64,000 nucleotides of DNA from Hyphomicrobiales bacterium (GTDB lineage Bacteria > Pseudomonadota > Alphaproteobacteria > Rhizobiales > Rhizobiaceae), in NCBI GenBank assembly GCA_900466475.1, contig UBMI01000010.1:434001-498000 (forward strand), given 5' to 3'. The notes beneath the pieces were generated by a model. That model did no database searches. It was not told where the DNA came from and worked only from the letters and a program-made list of their open reading frames with translations. This document shows positions 7,328-17,204 of the stretch, piece after piece. Within the stretch, counting starts at the first letter, position 1. Each line of letters begins with the position of its first letter. The position numbers and the translations under genes were made by a program.

Positions 7328-8545
7328 ATGCTGAACTGGGATTCAATGTTTGCGACGCGCTCGTCACGGATGCGCGCTTCGGAAATCCGCGAGCTTCTGA
7401 AACTTCTCGACCGGCCGGATATCATCTCTTTTGCCGGCGGCATTCCGGACCCGGCACTGTTTCCAGATCAGGAATTCAAGAAGGCCTATGCGGATATTTT
7501 CGACAGTGCGGCGGTGAACTCGGCGCTGCAATATTCGGTATCGGAAGGCTACAAGCCGCTGCGCGAATGGCTTGTCACGCAGATGGCCGACTTAGGCATT
7601 CCCTGCGAACTCGAGAATGTCTTCATCGTCTCAGGCTCGCAGCAGGGCCTCGATTATCTCGGCAAGCTGTTTCTGTCGCCCAACGACACGGCGCTCGTCA
7701 CCTGGCCGACCTATCTCGGCGCGCTGCAGGCCTTCAATGCCTATGAGCCCGCCTACGACCAGCTGACACCAGGCGGCAACCGCACGCCGGGTTCCTATCG
7801 CGATGCGGCTGCCCAGAAGGGCGGCAAGGTGAAGTTCGCCTATCTCTCGGCCGAATTCTCCAACCCGACCGGCGAAACTGTCGATCGCGAGGGTCGCGAG
7901 AAAGTTCTCGATCTTGCCGAAGAACTCGACATCGCCGTCATCGAAGATGCCGCCTATCAGTCGCTGCGGTATGACGGCGATCCGATCCCACCTATCCTGG
8001 CGCTGGAAATTGCGCGGAAGGGACATATCAACGATACGCGCACGATCTATTGCGGCAGCTTCTCCAAGACGCTGGCGCCCGGCCTTCGCGTCGGTTTCAT
8101 CGTTGCCAATGCGCCCGTCATCCGCAAGCTGGTGCTGATGAAGCAGGCGGCGGACCTGCATTCATCGACCATCAACCAGATGGCAATTTCGGAAGTTGCC
8201 GAGCGTGGTTTCGACGCGCAGGTCGCCAAGATCAGGGCCGCCTACAGCCAGCGGCGGAATTGCATGCTGGCGGCGCTTGAAAAATACATGCCATCAGGCA
8301 CAAGCTGGACGAAGCCGGAAGGCGGCATGTTCATCTGGGTCACCCTGCCGGAGGGCATGGACGGCGCGAAGCTTCTCGCCAAATCGCTCGAAAGCGCCAA
8401 GGTCGCCTTCGTTCCCGGCCGGGCTTTCTTTGCCGATGGTTCGGGCGCCAACACGTTTCGTGTCAGCTTCTCCTGCGCCAACGAGAGGATGATCGAGGAG
8501 GGCATTAGCCGTCTCGGCCAGCTGATCGCCAGCGAGATCGGCTGA
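7328..8545 (+). CDS. PLP-dependent class I/II aminotransferase
   Basis: A 405-residue fold-type I aminotransferase of the group that includes 2-aminoadipate (LysN-like) and aromatic transaminases. The N-terminal ISFAGGIPDPALFP is diagnostic for this group, EFSNPTGE holds the substrate-contacting Asn, and YCGSFSKTLAPGLRVGF holds the PLP lysine. The C-terminal RVSFSCAN contains the carboxylate-binding Arg. It is a single gene behind a palindrome at 7233-7249 and converges on a DUF2278 gene. Its amino donor is not predictable; the ilvE neighbour suggests amino-acid metabolism only loosely. Confidence 0.9.
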   Translation: MLNWDSMFATRSSRMRASEIRELLKLLDRPDIISFAGGIPDPALFPDQEFKKAYADIFDSAAVNSALQYSVSEGYKPLREWLVTQMADLGIPCELENVFIVSGSQQGLDYLGKLFLSPNDTALVTWPTYLGALQAFNAYEPAYDQLTPGGNRTPGSYRDAAAQKGGKVKFAYLSAEFSNPTGETVDREGREKVLDLAEELDIAVIEDAAYQSLRYDGDPIPPILALEIARKGHINDTRTIYCGSFSKTLAPGLRVGFIVANAPVIRKLVLMKQAADLHSSTINQMAISEVAERGFDAQVAKIRAAYSQRRNCMLAALEKYMPSGTSWTKPEGGMFIWVTLPEGMDGAKLLAKSLESAKVAFVPGRAFFADGSGANTFRVSFSCANERMIEEGISRLGQLIASEIG

Positions 8546-8569
8546 TATGCCGAGATGCATGGGCGGCGA

Positions 8570-9613
8570 TCAGAAGATCGTCGTCCAGCCTTCGTTGGCG
8601 GTTTCGCTCTTGCCGTAGCCGACACGGTCGGCGACCGCTCCATCGGCATTGACGAGCATGATATCGCCGCCCTTGTTGGCAAGCTGCGGGCCGCCATTTT
8701 CCGGGTCAAGCGTGATTGTGCGGAATTCGCCCGATGCGAGAGAGCCCGAGAGTTTTTGGCGGCGGCCTTCGCCATCTTCCAGCGACCAGCCCTCGATCGA
8801 CATGGCGACATCCGACCGGTTGATGATCGTCACCGTCTCGTCCTCGGTGCCGTCAGGGTGGTTCACCGGGTTGATCATGGCGGCGATGATGCGCAGCGAC
8901 GAGGCGACGATCGGTTGCGGGCGGCGGGTGCCTTCGCCGCGGCCCTGACCGCCCCTGTTGTCGCCGACCGGATGGCCGGTATTGGCGTCCGTATTCCAGT
9001 TCTGCGACTGGAAGCCGAGGAAGATCGCCGCCCAGTGATCCTCATCGGAAAAATGGATCAGCAGCGCGCCGTCCTGATTGGGGGCGTTGGTGGCGCGGAA
9101 GCTGCCGCTGTCGCCCTGGTTCATGTGGATGTCGTGGATGCCGTTGCCGGGTTCGAATCCGAAATATTCGTCCGGCTTGTTGTTCTCAGGTCCCCAGGCT
9201 TCACCGAAGGCGTAGAAATGGATGGACTTGTCGGCGATGCCTTCCTGTACGATGGGTTCGATGAAATCGCGCAGGTCGTTCTTCGGTCCGTCGAGCTGAA
9301 AAGGCGCGACATCCATGTCCTCGCGCTCGATGATGCCGCCGCGCACATAGTCGATCGCCAGATCCTGCCGGTCGCCCCTGATATCCGTGAGGCCTATCGG
9401 TAAGGCGGCGAGCTCAGCCGTCAGCTCCGCGTGCTGGAAGTCCATGACATTCGCATAGAGCAGATCGTGCGGCGATTCCTTCGAGCGCACGTTCATGGCG
9501 ATGCGATAGCTGACGTCACCGGCCTCGAGGCGAATTTCGATATGGGGATCGTTGTCGTCGTCAAGGGCGAGCGCCGAAGCCGTACCCTTCAGCACCTTGT
9601 AATTCCGGAGCAT
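8570..9613 (-). CDS. DUF2278 protein with lamin-tail-like C-terminus
   Basis: A 347-residue protein. The N-terminal two thirds match DUF2278 (MLRNYKVLKG start, then repeated H-containing segments such as GIHDIHMNQGDSG and LLIHFSDEDHWAAIFLGFQ). The last about 100 residues (VTIINRSDVAMSIEGWSLED, then DIMLVNADGAVADRVGYG) look like a lamin-tail (LTD) beta-sandwich. No signal peptide is visible, so it is probably cytoplasmic. The ATG at 9613 is chosen because the conserved family start begins there. Function is unknown. Confidence 0.82.
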   Translation of the reverse strand: MLRNYKVLKGTASALALDDDNDPHIEIRLEAGDVSYRIAMNVRSKESPHDLLYANVMDFQHAELTAELAALPIGLTDIRGDRQDLAIDYVRGGIIEREDMDVAPFQLDGPKNDLRDFIEPIVQEGIADKSIHFYAFGEAWGPENNKPDEYFGFEPGNGIHDIHMNQGDSGSFRATNAPNQDGALLIHFSDEDHWAAIFLGFQSQNWNTDANTGHPVGDNRGGQGRGEGTRRPQPIVASSLRIIAAMINPVNHPDGTEDETVTIINRSDVAMSIEGWSLEDGEGRRQKLSGSLASGEFRTITLDPENGGPQLANKGGDIMLVNADGAVADRVGYGKSETANEGWTTIF

Positions 9614-9707
9614 GATGAACCTCGTGGTGGGGGCGAGGTTCACGATAGCATGGCGGAATTGCATCTTTTGTGACGCCGGTTACCCGCCATGCAACGTTTT
9701 GGAGAGT

Positions 9708-10766
9708 TTACTTCTTCACGTGCGGGGCGAAGAGTTCCATGTCGGCTTCGCTCAGCCGCTCGTTGGCCGTGTTGAGCTGGTGCCAATAGGGATAGATGAC
9801 CGGCGGCACGCTGACATCGTCGAGACGCTTGCGCTCGTCGGCAGACAGTTTCAGCTCGGCGGCGGCGAGATTGTCCTTGAACTGGGCTTCGGTGCGGCCG
9901 CCGATAATGACCGAGGTGACCGCCTTGCGGCCGATCAGCCAGGCGAGCGCCACCTGGGCTGCGGAAACGCCGCGTTCCTGGCCGATCGCGACAAGCGTCT
10001 CGACAATGTTCCAGAGGCGGTTTTCGTCGCGGATCGGCGGTTCGGTCCAGCCGGCGAACTGGCGGGTGCCTTCGGGAGCGGCGGCATTGCGGCGGTGCTT
10101 GCCGGAGAGAAGGCCGCCGGCGAGCGGGCTCCAGACCAGCACGCCGAGGCCCTGGTCGATCGAGATCGGCAGCAGTTCGTATTCCGCATCACGGGCTTCC
10201 AGCGTGTAGTGGATCTGCTGGCTGACGAAGCGCTGGTACTTGTTTTCATTGGCAACGCCGAGCGCCTTCATGATGTGCCAGCCGGAATAGTTCGAGCAGC
10301 CGACATAGCGCACCTTGCCCTGCTTGATCAGCGTGTCGAGCGCTTCCATCGTCTCTTCGAGCGGCGTCTGACCGTCCCATTCGTGGACCTGGTAGAGATC
10401 GATGACATCGGTCTTCATGCGCTGCAGGCTTGCCTCGCATTCGCGGATCAGGTGATAGCGCGACAGGCCGCGATCGTTCGGGCCGTCGCCCATGCCGAAG
10501 CGGGCCTTGGTGGCAAGCAGCACGCCATCGGGACGCTTGCCGCCGAACACTTCACCGATGATGCGCTCGGATTCGCCGTTGGAATAGACATTGGCCGTGT
10601 CGATCAGGTTGACGCCGGCATCGAGGCAGATATCGACCATGCGGCGGGCTTCCTGCACGCCGAGATCACCAACGGTCTTGGCCCAGCCGACGCCGCCGAA
10701 GGTCATCGTGCCCACGGTCACGGTGGAAACTTTAAGGCCGGAACGGCCGAGCAAACGATATTCCAT
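9708..10766 (-). CDS. Aldo/keto reductase
   Basis: A 352-residue NADPH-dependent aldo/keto reductase of the bacterial YajO/AKR11-like type. The start MEYRLLGRSGLKVSTVTVGTM is a family hallmark. The catalytic Asp and Tyr occur in NLIDTANVYSNG, the Lys in LLATKARFG and the His in YQVHEWD. The cofactor-binding end is SVIIGGRTEAQFKDNL. The ATG at 10766 follows GAGGAGG, which decides the start. It stands alone between a DUF2278 gene and a small lipoprotein gene. The natural substrate is unknown. Confidence 0.93.
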   Translation of the reverse strand: MEYRLLGRSGLKVSTVTVGTMTFGGVGWAKTVGDLGVQEARRMVDICLDAGVNLIDTANVYSNGESERIIGEVFGGKRPDGVLLATKARFGMGDGPNDRGLSRYHLIRECEASLQRMKTDVIDLYQVHEWDGQTPLEETMEALDTLIKQGKVRYVGCSNYSGWHIMKALGVANENKYQRFVSQQIHYTLEARDAEYELLPISIDQGLGVLVWSPLAGGLLSGKHRRNAAAPEGTRQFAGWTEPPIRDENRLWNIVETLVAIGQERGVSAAQVALAWLIGRKAVTSVIIGGRTEAQFKDNLAAAELKLSADERKRLDDVSVPPVIYPYWHQLNTANERLSEADMELFAPHVKK

Positions 10767-10935
10767 TGAAATTCCTCCTCTTGAAAATGGCCTGATTGAC
10801 GTACCGCAACGGACTGCCAAGGCAAGCGCGATGCTGTTCACGCCTGCGTGAATTTACGCCTTTGCCGACGCCTGTGCGAGCGTAATAGACAACGGGTTTC
10901 CATGCGAGCGCGAGGCATGTTGCCCGCAACCAGCG

Positions 10936-11274
10936 CTATTTCCTTGTCCTCACAGCGATGATCATATCCGCTGCAACGAGCGGTTCGCTGTGCTCCATCC
11001 GGCGCGACAATTCGCGGATGAAACCCGGTCTTTCATTTTTGCTGACGGCGTCGAGCAGGGCCTGACGTGCGGAACTGCAGGAGTTGGCAGCGATCAAGCC
11101 CAATTCCAATGGCGAGCCGTTCTGCGGTGCATAGGCAACTGCGCGCGACCACATGCAGTCCCTGTAGGCTAAAGCCTCAGGATAATCCTTCAAATCTTTG
11201 GACGTTTTACCGTCTGTCGTCTGACATGCGGCGAGACTCGCACAGGCAAGCAGGGTTACAATTCGGATCTTCAT
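10936..11274 (-). CDS. Small lipoprotein of unknown function
   Basis: A 112-residue protein with a lipoprotein signal: a short basic start, a hydrophobic core and the lipobox LAAC at about residues 14-17, so it should be membrane-anchored through Cys17. The mature part is mostly helical and charged with two further cysteines (CMWSR and NSCSSAR). No domain was recognised. It is a single gene lying between the aldo/keto reductase and the ABC importer, transcribed away from the importer. Confidence 0.7.
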   Translation of the reverse strand: MKIRIVTLLACASLAACQTTDGKTSKDLKDYPEALAYRDCMWSRAVAYAPQNGSPLELGLIAANSCSSARQALLDAVSKNERPGFIRELSRRMEHSEPLVAADMIIAVRTRK

Positions 11275-11487
11275 GCAAACTCCAGGCTGTTGAAAATGGT
11301 TTGATTTTATAGAGATCTATATCGTGCAATCTTAAGTTTAGATTATTTTGCGGCGCTATCGACAAAGACAGCAGGTCTCTCATCGAAAAACGTGTGAGGA
11401 TATCGGCTTCGCCGGCTGAAGCCTCCTGTCACACCGCTGTAAAACACCCCCAATAAGGAGGGGCATCATCATCCGAGGATTCCTTCC

Positions 11488-12465
11488 ATGAAAACTCTAG
11501 TTTCCGCCGCAGCACTTCTTGCCGCGAGCCTTCTCGCTATCCCGGCTTCCGCTGCCAACCTCGTTCTCTACACCAGCCAGCCGAACGAAGACGCGCAGGC
11601 GACCGTCGATGGCTTCATGGCCGCCAATCCCGATATCAAGGTCGATTGGGTGCGCGATGGCACGCCGAAGATCATGGCGAAGCTGCAGGCTGAAATTCAA
11701 GCCGGCAATCCGGTTGCAGATGTCCTGCTGATCGCCGATGTCGTGACGCTGGAGCGCCTGAAAGAGGACGGCAAGCTGCTTGCCTACAAGTCGCCCGAAG
11801 CCGCCAATTACGATGCCGCGCTCTATGATGCCGACGGCTATTACTATTCCACCAAGCTGATCACGACGGGCATCATGTACAACACGTCGGCTGCCATGAA
11901 GCCGACGAGCTGGAAAGACCTTGCCAAGCCCGAAGCCAAGGGCCTCGTGACCATGCCGAGCCCGCTTGCCTCGGGTGCCGCTCTCATTCACGCCCAGACG
12001 CTCGCTGCCGTTCCGGGCCTCGGCTGGGACTTCTACAAGTCGCTTGCCGACAACGCTGCTGTCGCGTCCGGCGGCAATGGCGTGGTGCTGAAGTCCGTTG
12101 CTTCGGGCGAAAAGGCTTACGGCATGGTCGTTGATTACCTGCCGATCCGCGAAAAGGCCAAGGGTGCTCCGGTCGAGTTCGTCTTCCCGAGCGAAGGCGT
12201 TTCGGCCGTGACCGAGCCGGTCGGCATTCTCGCCAGCGCCAAGAATGCCGATGCCGCCAAGAAGTTCGTCGATTACGTTCTCTCGGAAAAGGGCCAGGAA
12301 GGTTTCCTCAAGCTTGGCTATATCCCGGCTCGCAACGGCATGAAGCTGCCTGACGGCTTCCCGGCGCGCGATACGATCAAGGTTCTGCCCATCAATGCCG
12401 CCGAGGCTCTCAAGAATACCGACAAGGATCTGAAGACCTTTACGGATCTGTACGGTTCGAAATAA
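11488..12465 (+). CDS. ABC importer substrate-binding protein, ferric-iron type
   Basis: A 325-residue periplasmic binding protein with a Sec signal (about 1-22, ASA-A). The mature start NLVLYTSQPNEDAQATVDGF and the GYYYST and ILASAKNADAAKKFVDYVLS segments fit the family that binds Fe(III), phosphonates or polyamines. It is the first gene of a three-gene operon with a double-domain permease and an ATPase, the FbpABC layout, so Fe(III) is the favoured guess. The ligand is not proven: binding tyrosines cannot be assigned with certainty by eye, and no Fur, RirA or Irr box was recognised upstream. Confidence 0.85.
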   Translation: MKTLVSAAALLAASLLAIPASAANLVLYTSQPNEDAQATVDGFMAANPDIKVDWVRDGTPKIMAKLQAEIQAGNPVADVLLIADVVTLERLKEDGKLLAYKSPEAANYDAALYDADGYYYSTKLITTGIMYNTSAAMKPTSWKDLAKPEAKGLVTMPSPLASGAALIHAQTLAAVPGLGWDFYKSLADNAAVASGGNGVVLKSVASGEKAYGMVVDYLPIREKAKGAPVEFVFPSEGVSAVTEPVGILASAKNADAAKKFVDYVLSEKGQEGFLKLGYIPARNGMKLPDGFPARDTIKVLPINAAEALKNTDKDLKTFTDLYGSK

Positions 12466-12472
12466 TAGACCC

Positions 12473-14167
12473 ATGCAGGGCTATATACGTGCAGGAAGCA
12501 GCCAGCCCGTCTGGCTGTTTCCTTTTATTGTTTCGGTGGTTCTCTTCCTCAGCGTGCTGCCTCTGGCGCGGCTCGCGATCGTCGGCATTTCCGCCTTTGC
12601 CAATGGCGGCGTCATGGTGGTCCTTTCGGACCCGATGGTCTGGTCGGCCGTCTATTACACCATCGTCACGGCGGTCCTCGGCACGGTCATCTCGCTCGTC
12701 ATCGGCTGCGCCTTCGCCTATCTCTTGACGCTCACCGATATCCCGGCCAAGGGGCCGCTCAGCTTCTTCTTCGTGCTGCCGATGATGATCCCGCCGCAGG
12801 TGACGGCGCTCGCCTGGGTGCAGATGTCGGGGCCGTCGAGCCCGCTTCTGAAGGCGCTGCATATCGCGCCGCCGCTGGGGTCGCCGCAGCCGCTCTATTC
12901 TATCGGCGGCATTGCGCTGCTCTACGGCGTGCAGCATGCGCCGCTCGTCTATCTGGCGCTGAGGGCAGGGCTGATGACCCTGCCGCGCGACGGGGTGGAG
13001 GCGGCGCGGCTGTCAGGTGCGTCGAGCCTCAGGGTCTTCCGCGATATCATCCTGCCGCTGTCGCTGCCGGGCGTGATTGCCGGGGCAGCGATCTCCTTCG
13101 TCTCCTGCACCGGCAATTTCGGCATCCCGGCCATTCTCGGCATTCCCGCCTCGATCTTCACGCTGCCGACGCTGATCTTCTCAAAATTCACCGCCTTTAC
13201 CGGCCGCACCTTCGGCGATGTGGCGCTGCTGTCGGCCATTATCGCGCTGATCTCGGTTGCGGGCCTGGCGATCCAGGACCGGGCGCTGCGCGGGCGCGAT
13301 TATCGTGTCATCGGGCTTTCGGGTGCGACGGCCGCCTTCGAGCTTGGCGGGTGGAAGCTCCTCTTCACCCCGTTGCTCTGGATCGTGCTGTTCTTCATGC
13401 TGGCCGCGCCCTTCTTCGCGCTGGTCGCGGGGGCTTTGGTGCCTGCCTATGGCGTGCCGCTCACCTTCAAGACGATGACCTTCCATGCGTTCGAAGAGAT
13501 TCTCTTCCGGCAGGCGGTAACGCGTACCGCCTTCGTCAACTCGCTCTCGCTCGCAAGCGGGGCGGCGGTCGGGCTGCTCTTCGTCACGGTGCTGGCGGCC
13601 TATGCACTGACGCGGCGCAGGGATGGTCTGTCGCGCATCGTCTCCAGCCTCGTGGAAATACCCTATTCGCTGCCGGGCATCGTCATGGCCGTGTGTTTCA
13701 TCCTCGTCTTTGCCGCGCCTGTTCCGGTGCTGAACGTGACACTTTACGGCACGGTCTGGATCATTCTCATCGCCTATTTCTCTTCCTTCTTTGCCGTCAG
13801 CCTGAAGCCTGTCGTCAGTGCCTTTCATCAGCTCGATCCGGCGCTCGAAGAGGCGGCACGGCTTTCCGGTGCCGGCTTCTTCCGACGGTTAAAGGATATT
13901 ATCGTGCCGCTGATCGCGCCGGCGGCCGGCGCATCCGTCATCCTCGTTTTCCTGATTGCCTGCAACGAGCTGACGATCTCGGCGCTGCTCTGGTCGGCGG
14001 GCACGCAGACGCTCGGGGTCGCCATCTACAATCTCGATGACAGCGGCAGTTCCGATCTTGCATCGGCTCTCTCCGTGCTCGTCGTCTTCATGGTCGTCGC
14101 CATGATGCTGCTTCTGGAGCTTCTGGCGAAACATCTGCCCAAGGGAGTGGTGCCGTGGCGAAGCTGA
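12473..14167 (+). CDS. ABC importer permease, two fused domains
   Basis: A 564-residue inner-membrane permease of the FbpB type in which two six-helix permease domains are fused. Each half carries the cytoplasmic EAA loop: GVEAARLSGASSLRVFRDIILP in the first half and LEEAARLSGAGFFRRLKDIIVP in the second. It starts seven bases after the binding-protein stop and overlaps the ATPase gene by 13 bp, so the three genes form one operon. It forms the transmembrane path for the ligand captured by the upstream binding protein. Confidence 0.92.
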   Translation: MQGYIRAGSSQPVWLFPFIVSVVLFLSVLPLARLAIVGISAFANGGVMVVLSDPMVWSAVYYTIVTAVLGTVISLVIGCAFAYLLTLTDIPAKGPLSFFFVLPMMIPPQVTALAWVQMSGPSSPLLKALHIAPPLGSPQPLYSIGGIALLYGVQHAPLVYLALRAGLMTLPRDGVEAARLSGASSLRVFRDIILPLSLPGVIAGAAISFVSCTGNFGIPAILGIPASIFTLPTLIFSKFTAFTGRTFGDVALLSAIIALISVAGLAIQDRALRGRDYRVIGLSGATAAFELGGWKLLFTPLLWIVLFFMLAAPFFALVAGALVPAYGVPLTFKTMTFHAFEEILFRQAVTRTAFVNSLSLASGAAVGLLFVTVLAAYALTRRRDGLSRIVSSLVEIPYSLPGIVMAVCFILVFAAPVPVLNVTLYGTVWIILIAYFSSFFAVSLKPVVSAFHQLDPALEEAARLSGAGFFRRLKDIIVPLIAPAAGASVILVFLIACNELTISALLWSAGTQTLGVAIYNLDDSGSSDLASALSVLVVFMVVAMMLLLELLAKHLPKGVVPWRS

Positions 14168-15174
14168 TCCTCAATCAGGTGGCCAAGGATTTCGGCACGG
14201 GCAGAGCGGCTGTCAGCGGCTTTTCGCTCGATGTGCGCGAGGGCGGCTTTCTCGCGCTGCTCGGCCCCTCCGGCTGCGGCAAGACCACGGTGCTGCGCAT
14301 GATCGCCGGTTTCGAGACGCCGAGCGACGGATCGATCTATCTCGGCGAACGGCTGCTGGCCGATGCCTCGCAATCGCTGCCGCCGGAAAAGCGCAACATG
14401 GCGATGGTGTTCCAGTCCTACGCGCTCTGGCCGCATATGAGTGTGGCCGACAATGTCGGCTATCCGCTGAAGGTGCGCGGCATCTCCGGCGAGGCCTACA
14501 AGGCCCGGGTGCGGGATGCGCTGTCGACCGTGCGTCTTGTCGATTATGCCGAGCGGCGTCCGGCCGATCTGTCGGGTGGCCAGCGGCAGCGCGTGGCGCT
14601 TGCCCGCTGCCTGGTGACTTCGCCTGATGTCGTGCTGCTTGACGAACCGCTCGCCAATCTCGACCGGCATCTGAAGCAGGAGATGGAAGAGACGTTCCGT
14701 GAGTTCCACCAGCGCTCGGGCGCCACGATGATCTATGTGACGCATGACCAGAGCGAGGCGATGGCACTGGCCACCGACATCGCCGTCATGTCCGAAGGAC
14801 GGCTGCTGCAGGTGGCACCGCCGGCGGAGATCTATGCGCGGCCGGAAGGACGCATGGTCGGCGGGCTGATCGGCCGGGGCGCGATTATCACGCTGCCGGT
14901 CATGGGCGGCGAACGTCAGCTCGAGTGGGACGAGCTCGAGGGGGCGCTGCATGCGGCCAATATCGATGGCGCGGATATTCTGGTGCGGCCGGAAGATGTC
15001 GTCATCGGCGGCGAGGGGGCTCCGGCAACCATCGAATCCGTGCTTTTCGAAGGCGAGCGTTATGCCGTGAAGCTCACGCTCGGCAACGGCCAGGCGCTGC
15101 GCGCCTACAGCCGCGTGGCGGTCGTGCCTGACGAAGCTGTGCACGTCGTCATCCGCGCCGGCTGGCGGCTCTGA
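14155..15174 (+). CDS. ABC importer ATP-binding protein
   Basis: A 339-residue ATPase. Walker A GPSGCGKTT is at 37-45, the signature LSGGQRQR follows about 100 residues later, then Walker B VVLLDEP and the switch His in YVTHDQ. The C-terminal 100 residues form a TOBE-like regulatory domain (LVRPEDVVIG). The GTG start lies inside the end of the permease gene with a GGGAG ribosome site at 14143-14147. It powers the preceding importer. Similar ATPases serve Fe(III), polyamine and phosphonate uptake. Confidence 0.93.
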   Translation: MAKLILNQVAKDFGTGRAAVSGFSLDVREGGFLALLGPSGCGKTTVLRMIAGFETPSDGSIYLGERLLADASQSLPPEKRNMAMVFQSYALWPHMSVADNVGYPLKVRGISGEAYKARVRDALSTVRLVDYAERRPADLSGGQRQRVALARCLVTSPDVVLLDEPLANLDRHLKQEMEETFREFHQRSGATMIYVTHDQSEAMALATDIAVMSEGRLLQVAPPAEIYARPEGRMVGGLIGRGAIITLPVMGGERQLEWDELEGALHAANIDGADILVRPEDVVIGGEGAPATIESVLFEGERYAVKLTLGNGQALRAYSRVAVVPDEAVHVVIRAGWRL

Positions 15175-15221
15175 AGACGAATGGCTTTGCGAAGCGCGCT
15201 TTCGGGTCTAGGTGTCTTCAT

Positions 15222-15269
15222 GCAATTCCGGGCGTAAAACCGCTGCACATTTTTTCTGGAATTGCTTTA
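15222..15269 (-). repeat. Dispersed rhizobial intergenic repeat, copy 1
   Basis: A 48-bp element ending in GCAATTCC-like inverted ends, here in the gap before the nuclease/phosphatase-fold gene. Its reverse complement closely matches 58042-58088, and a degraded copy in the same orientation lies at 61546-61591. Confidence 0.75.
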
Positions 15270-15301
15270 GTTGTATCCGTGATTCCAACCGGGAATGCCC
15301 G

Positions 15302-16411
15302 ATGTCGCTTCGCCTTGCCACTTTCAATGTCGAAAACCTGATGACGCGCTTCGATTTCACAGGTTATCGCAACCAGCTCCGGCAGGACCGCGTCATCAAA
15401 CTTTTCGAGGTCAACAACGAAGGCGTCTACCAGCAGCTGGAGCAGGCGCGGGTGATCGCATCCACCGACGACACCAGGCAGATGACGGCGCTCGCCATTG
15501 CCGATGCGGATGCCGATATTCTCTGCCTGCAGGAAATCGACAACATGGCGGCACTTCAGGCCTTCGAATATGGCTATCTCTACCGCATGGTCGGCAATGG
15601 CTACCGGCAGAAATACCTGGTCGAGGGCAATGACAGCCGCGGCATCGATGTAGCAGTGCTGATGCGCGAGGAAACGCGCGACGGGCAGAAGATCGAGCTC
15701 AGGGACATCAAGAGCCACGCGATGGCTACCTATCGTGATTTCGATCTCTTCGACGAGGAGATCGGCAAGACCAACCGGCTCGACGACAAGATCTTCAAGC
15801 GCGACTGCCTGGAACTGGATTTGAGGATCGGCGGTGTGCCGATGACGCTCTATGTCGTGCATTTCAAGTCGATGGGCAATCCGCGCGACGGGCTGGACGG
15901 GCGGCAATCGACCCTGCCGATCCGCCGGGCGGAGGCGCGCGCCGTTCGCCGTATCATCGAGGACAGATTCGGCGCAGGCCATACGGCGAAAAAGAACTTC
16001 GTCATCTGCGGCGACATGAACGACTATCAGGAGCGGGTCGATGTCATCGGCCGGCGCGGGACAGGGTACCGGTTCGAGCATCGGGACGAGGCCGAGAGCG
16101 CGCTCGATGTCTTCAGCCAGGATGGATTTGCCGAAAATGTCGTGCGCCGCCGCGAGCCGCTCGACCGCTGGACACTCTATCATTCGCGCGGGCCGGAGGA
16201 GCAGTGGCTCTGCCAGCTCGATTATCTCTGGCTGTCGCCGGCACTTGCTGCCGCCAATGCGAAGCGCATCCCCGAAATCATTCGCCACGGACAGCCCTAC
16301 CGCACCATCTTCCCGCCGGGGCAGGAGGTGGAGCGCTACCCGCGCGCCGGGTGGGACAGGCCGAAGGCGTCCGACCATTGCCCCGTCGTCATGACACTGG
16401 ACCTCATATGA
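15302..16411 (+). CDS. Endonuclease/exonuclease/phosphatase family protein
   Basis: A 369-residue protein of the DNase I-like metal-dependent phosphoesterase fold. Diagnostic motifs are in order: LATFNVENL at the N-terminus, LCLQEIDN with the metal-binding Glu, VVHFKSMGNP, ICGDMNDY with catalytic Asp and Asn, and the terminal SDHCPVV with the general His. No signal peptide is seen, so it probably acts in the cytoplasm; its substrate (nucleic acid or phosphoester) is unresolved. The ATG at 15302 is chosen because the conserved first strand begins there. Its stop overlaps the NUDIX start by four bases, an operon pair. Confidence 0.9.
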   Translation: MSLRLATFNVENLMTRFDFTGYRNQLRQDRVIKLFEVNNEGVYQQLEQARVIASTDDTRQMTALAIADADADILCLQEIDNMAALQAFEYGYLYRMVGNGYRQKYLVEGNDSRGIDVAVLMREETRDGQKIELRDIKSHAMATYRDFDLFDEEIGKTNRLDDKIFKRDCLELDLRIGGVPMTLYVVHFKSMGNPRDGLDGRQSTLPIRRAEARAVRRIIEDRFGAGHTAKKNFVICGDMNDYQERVDVIGRRGTGYRFEHRDEAESALDVFSQDGFAENVVRRREPLDRWTLYHSRGPEEQWLCQLDYLWLSPALAAANAKRIPEIIRHGQPYRTIFPPGQEVERYPRAGWDRPKASDHCPVVMTLDLI

Positions 16412-17142
16412 CACCAATTTTTTCAGAAGACCTTTCAGCCTTTCCGCCGGAACAGACGGTTTTTCCGATCGCCGGCACCAATCTGCGTGTGCTCGACGGC
16501 GATCATCCGCTGCTTATTGCCAACAGGTCGGCGATCCGCGAGAACTGGGAGCGGGAAATTGCCGCCAATCCGGCGCTCTTCGATGGCCGCATGGTGCTGC
16601 AGCACCGGCTGAACCTCTCCGAAGAAGGAATTTCGAGCGAGGCTCATACCGTTCCTTTCTCGACCTTCATGTGGTGGCGCAGGCAGCCGGATCGGAAGGG
16701 GGCCATCCATCTCTTCGCCTATCCCGTGCTGGAATCATCCGACGGCGCGCTGGTCGCGATTCGCATGGGGGCGCATACGGCCAATCCCGGCCAGGTCTAT
16801 TTTGCAGCCGGTTCGCTGGAGCCCGAAGATATCGTCGACGGACGCTGTGATATCGACAGCAACATGGCCCGCGAGGTGATGGAGGAGACGGGTCTCGATC
16901 TCTCGGATGCCGTTGCGGACGAGGGGCTCTATGCCGGTCACGTCAGACGCTCGGTCTCGATTTTCAAGCTGTTTCGCTTCGACATGACGGCCGACGAGAT
17001 GGTCGATTTCATTGGCAGGCATATGCTGGTCGCCGACGACAAGGAAATATCCGGCGCTGTCGCAATTCGTTCCGCCGATCCGGCAGCGCAGCCTTACAAC
17101 GTCGCCATGCTTCCAATCATCGACTGGTATTTCAACAGGTAA
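16408..17142 (+). CDS. NUDIX hydrolase
   Basis: A 244-residue protein containing a NUDIX core. The catalytic helix REVMEETGLDL is clear and is preceded by an atypically long loop after the glycine-rich strand (AAGSLEPEDI), so the NUDIX box has an insertion. NUDIX enzymes cleave nucleoside diphosphates linked to another group; the substrate here cannot be told. An N-terminal region of about 100 residues has no motif I recognise. The ATG overlaps the preceding gene's stop (ATGA), so it is co-translated with the phosphoesterase-fold protein. Confidence 0.82.
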   Translation: MTPIFSEDLSAFPPEQTVFPIAGTNLRVLDGDHPLLIANRSAIRENWEREIAANPALFDGRMVLQHRLNLSEEGISSEAHTVPFSTFMWWRRQPDRKGAIHLFAYPVLESSDGALVAIRMGAHTANPGQVYFAAGSLEPEDIVDGRCDIDSNMAREVMEETGLDLSDAVADEGLYAGHVRRSVSIFKLFRFDMTADEMVDFIGRHMLVADDKEISGAVAIRSADPAAQPYNVAMLPIIDWYFNR

Positions 17143-17204
17143 TCTTGCACTCAGGCGTGCGGTCGGGCAGGTTGGCGCTTCGATGACCATCCAGGGAGGC
17201 CGAT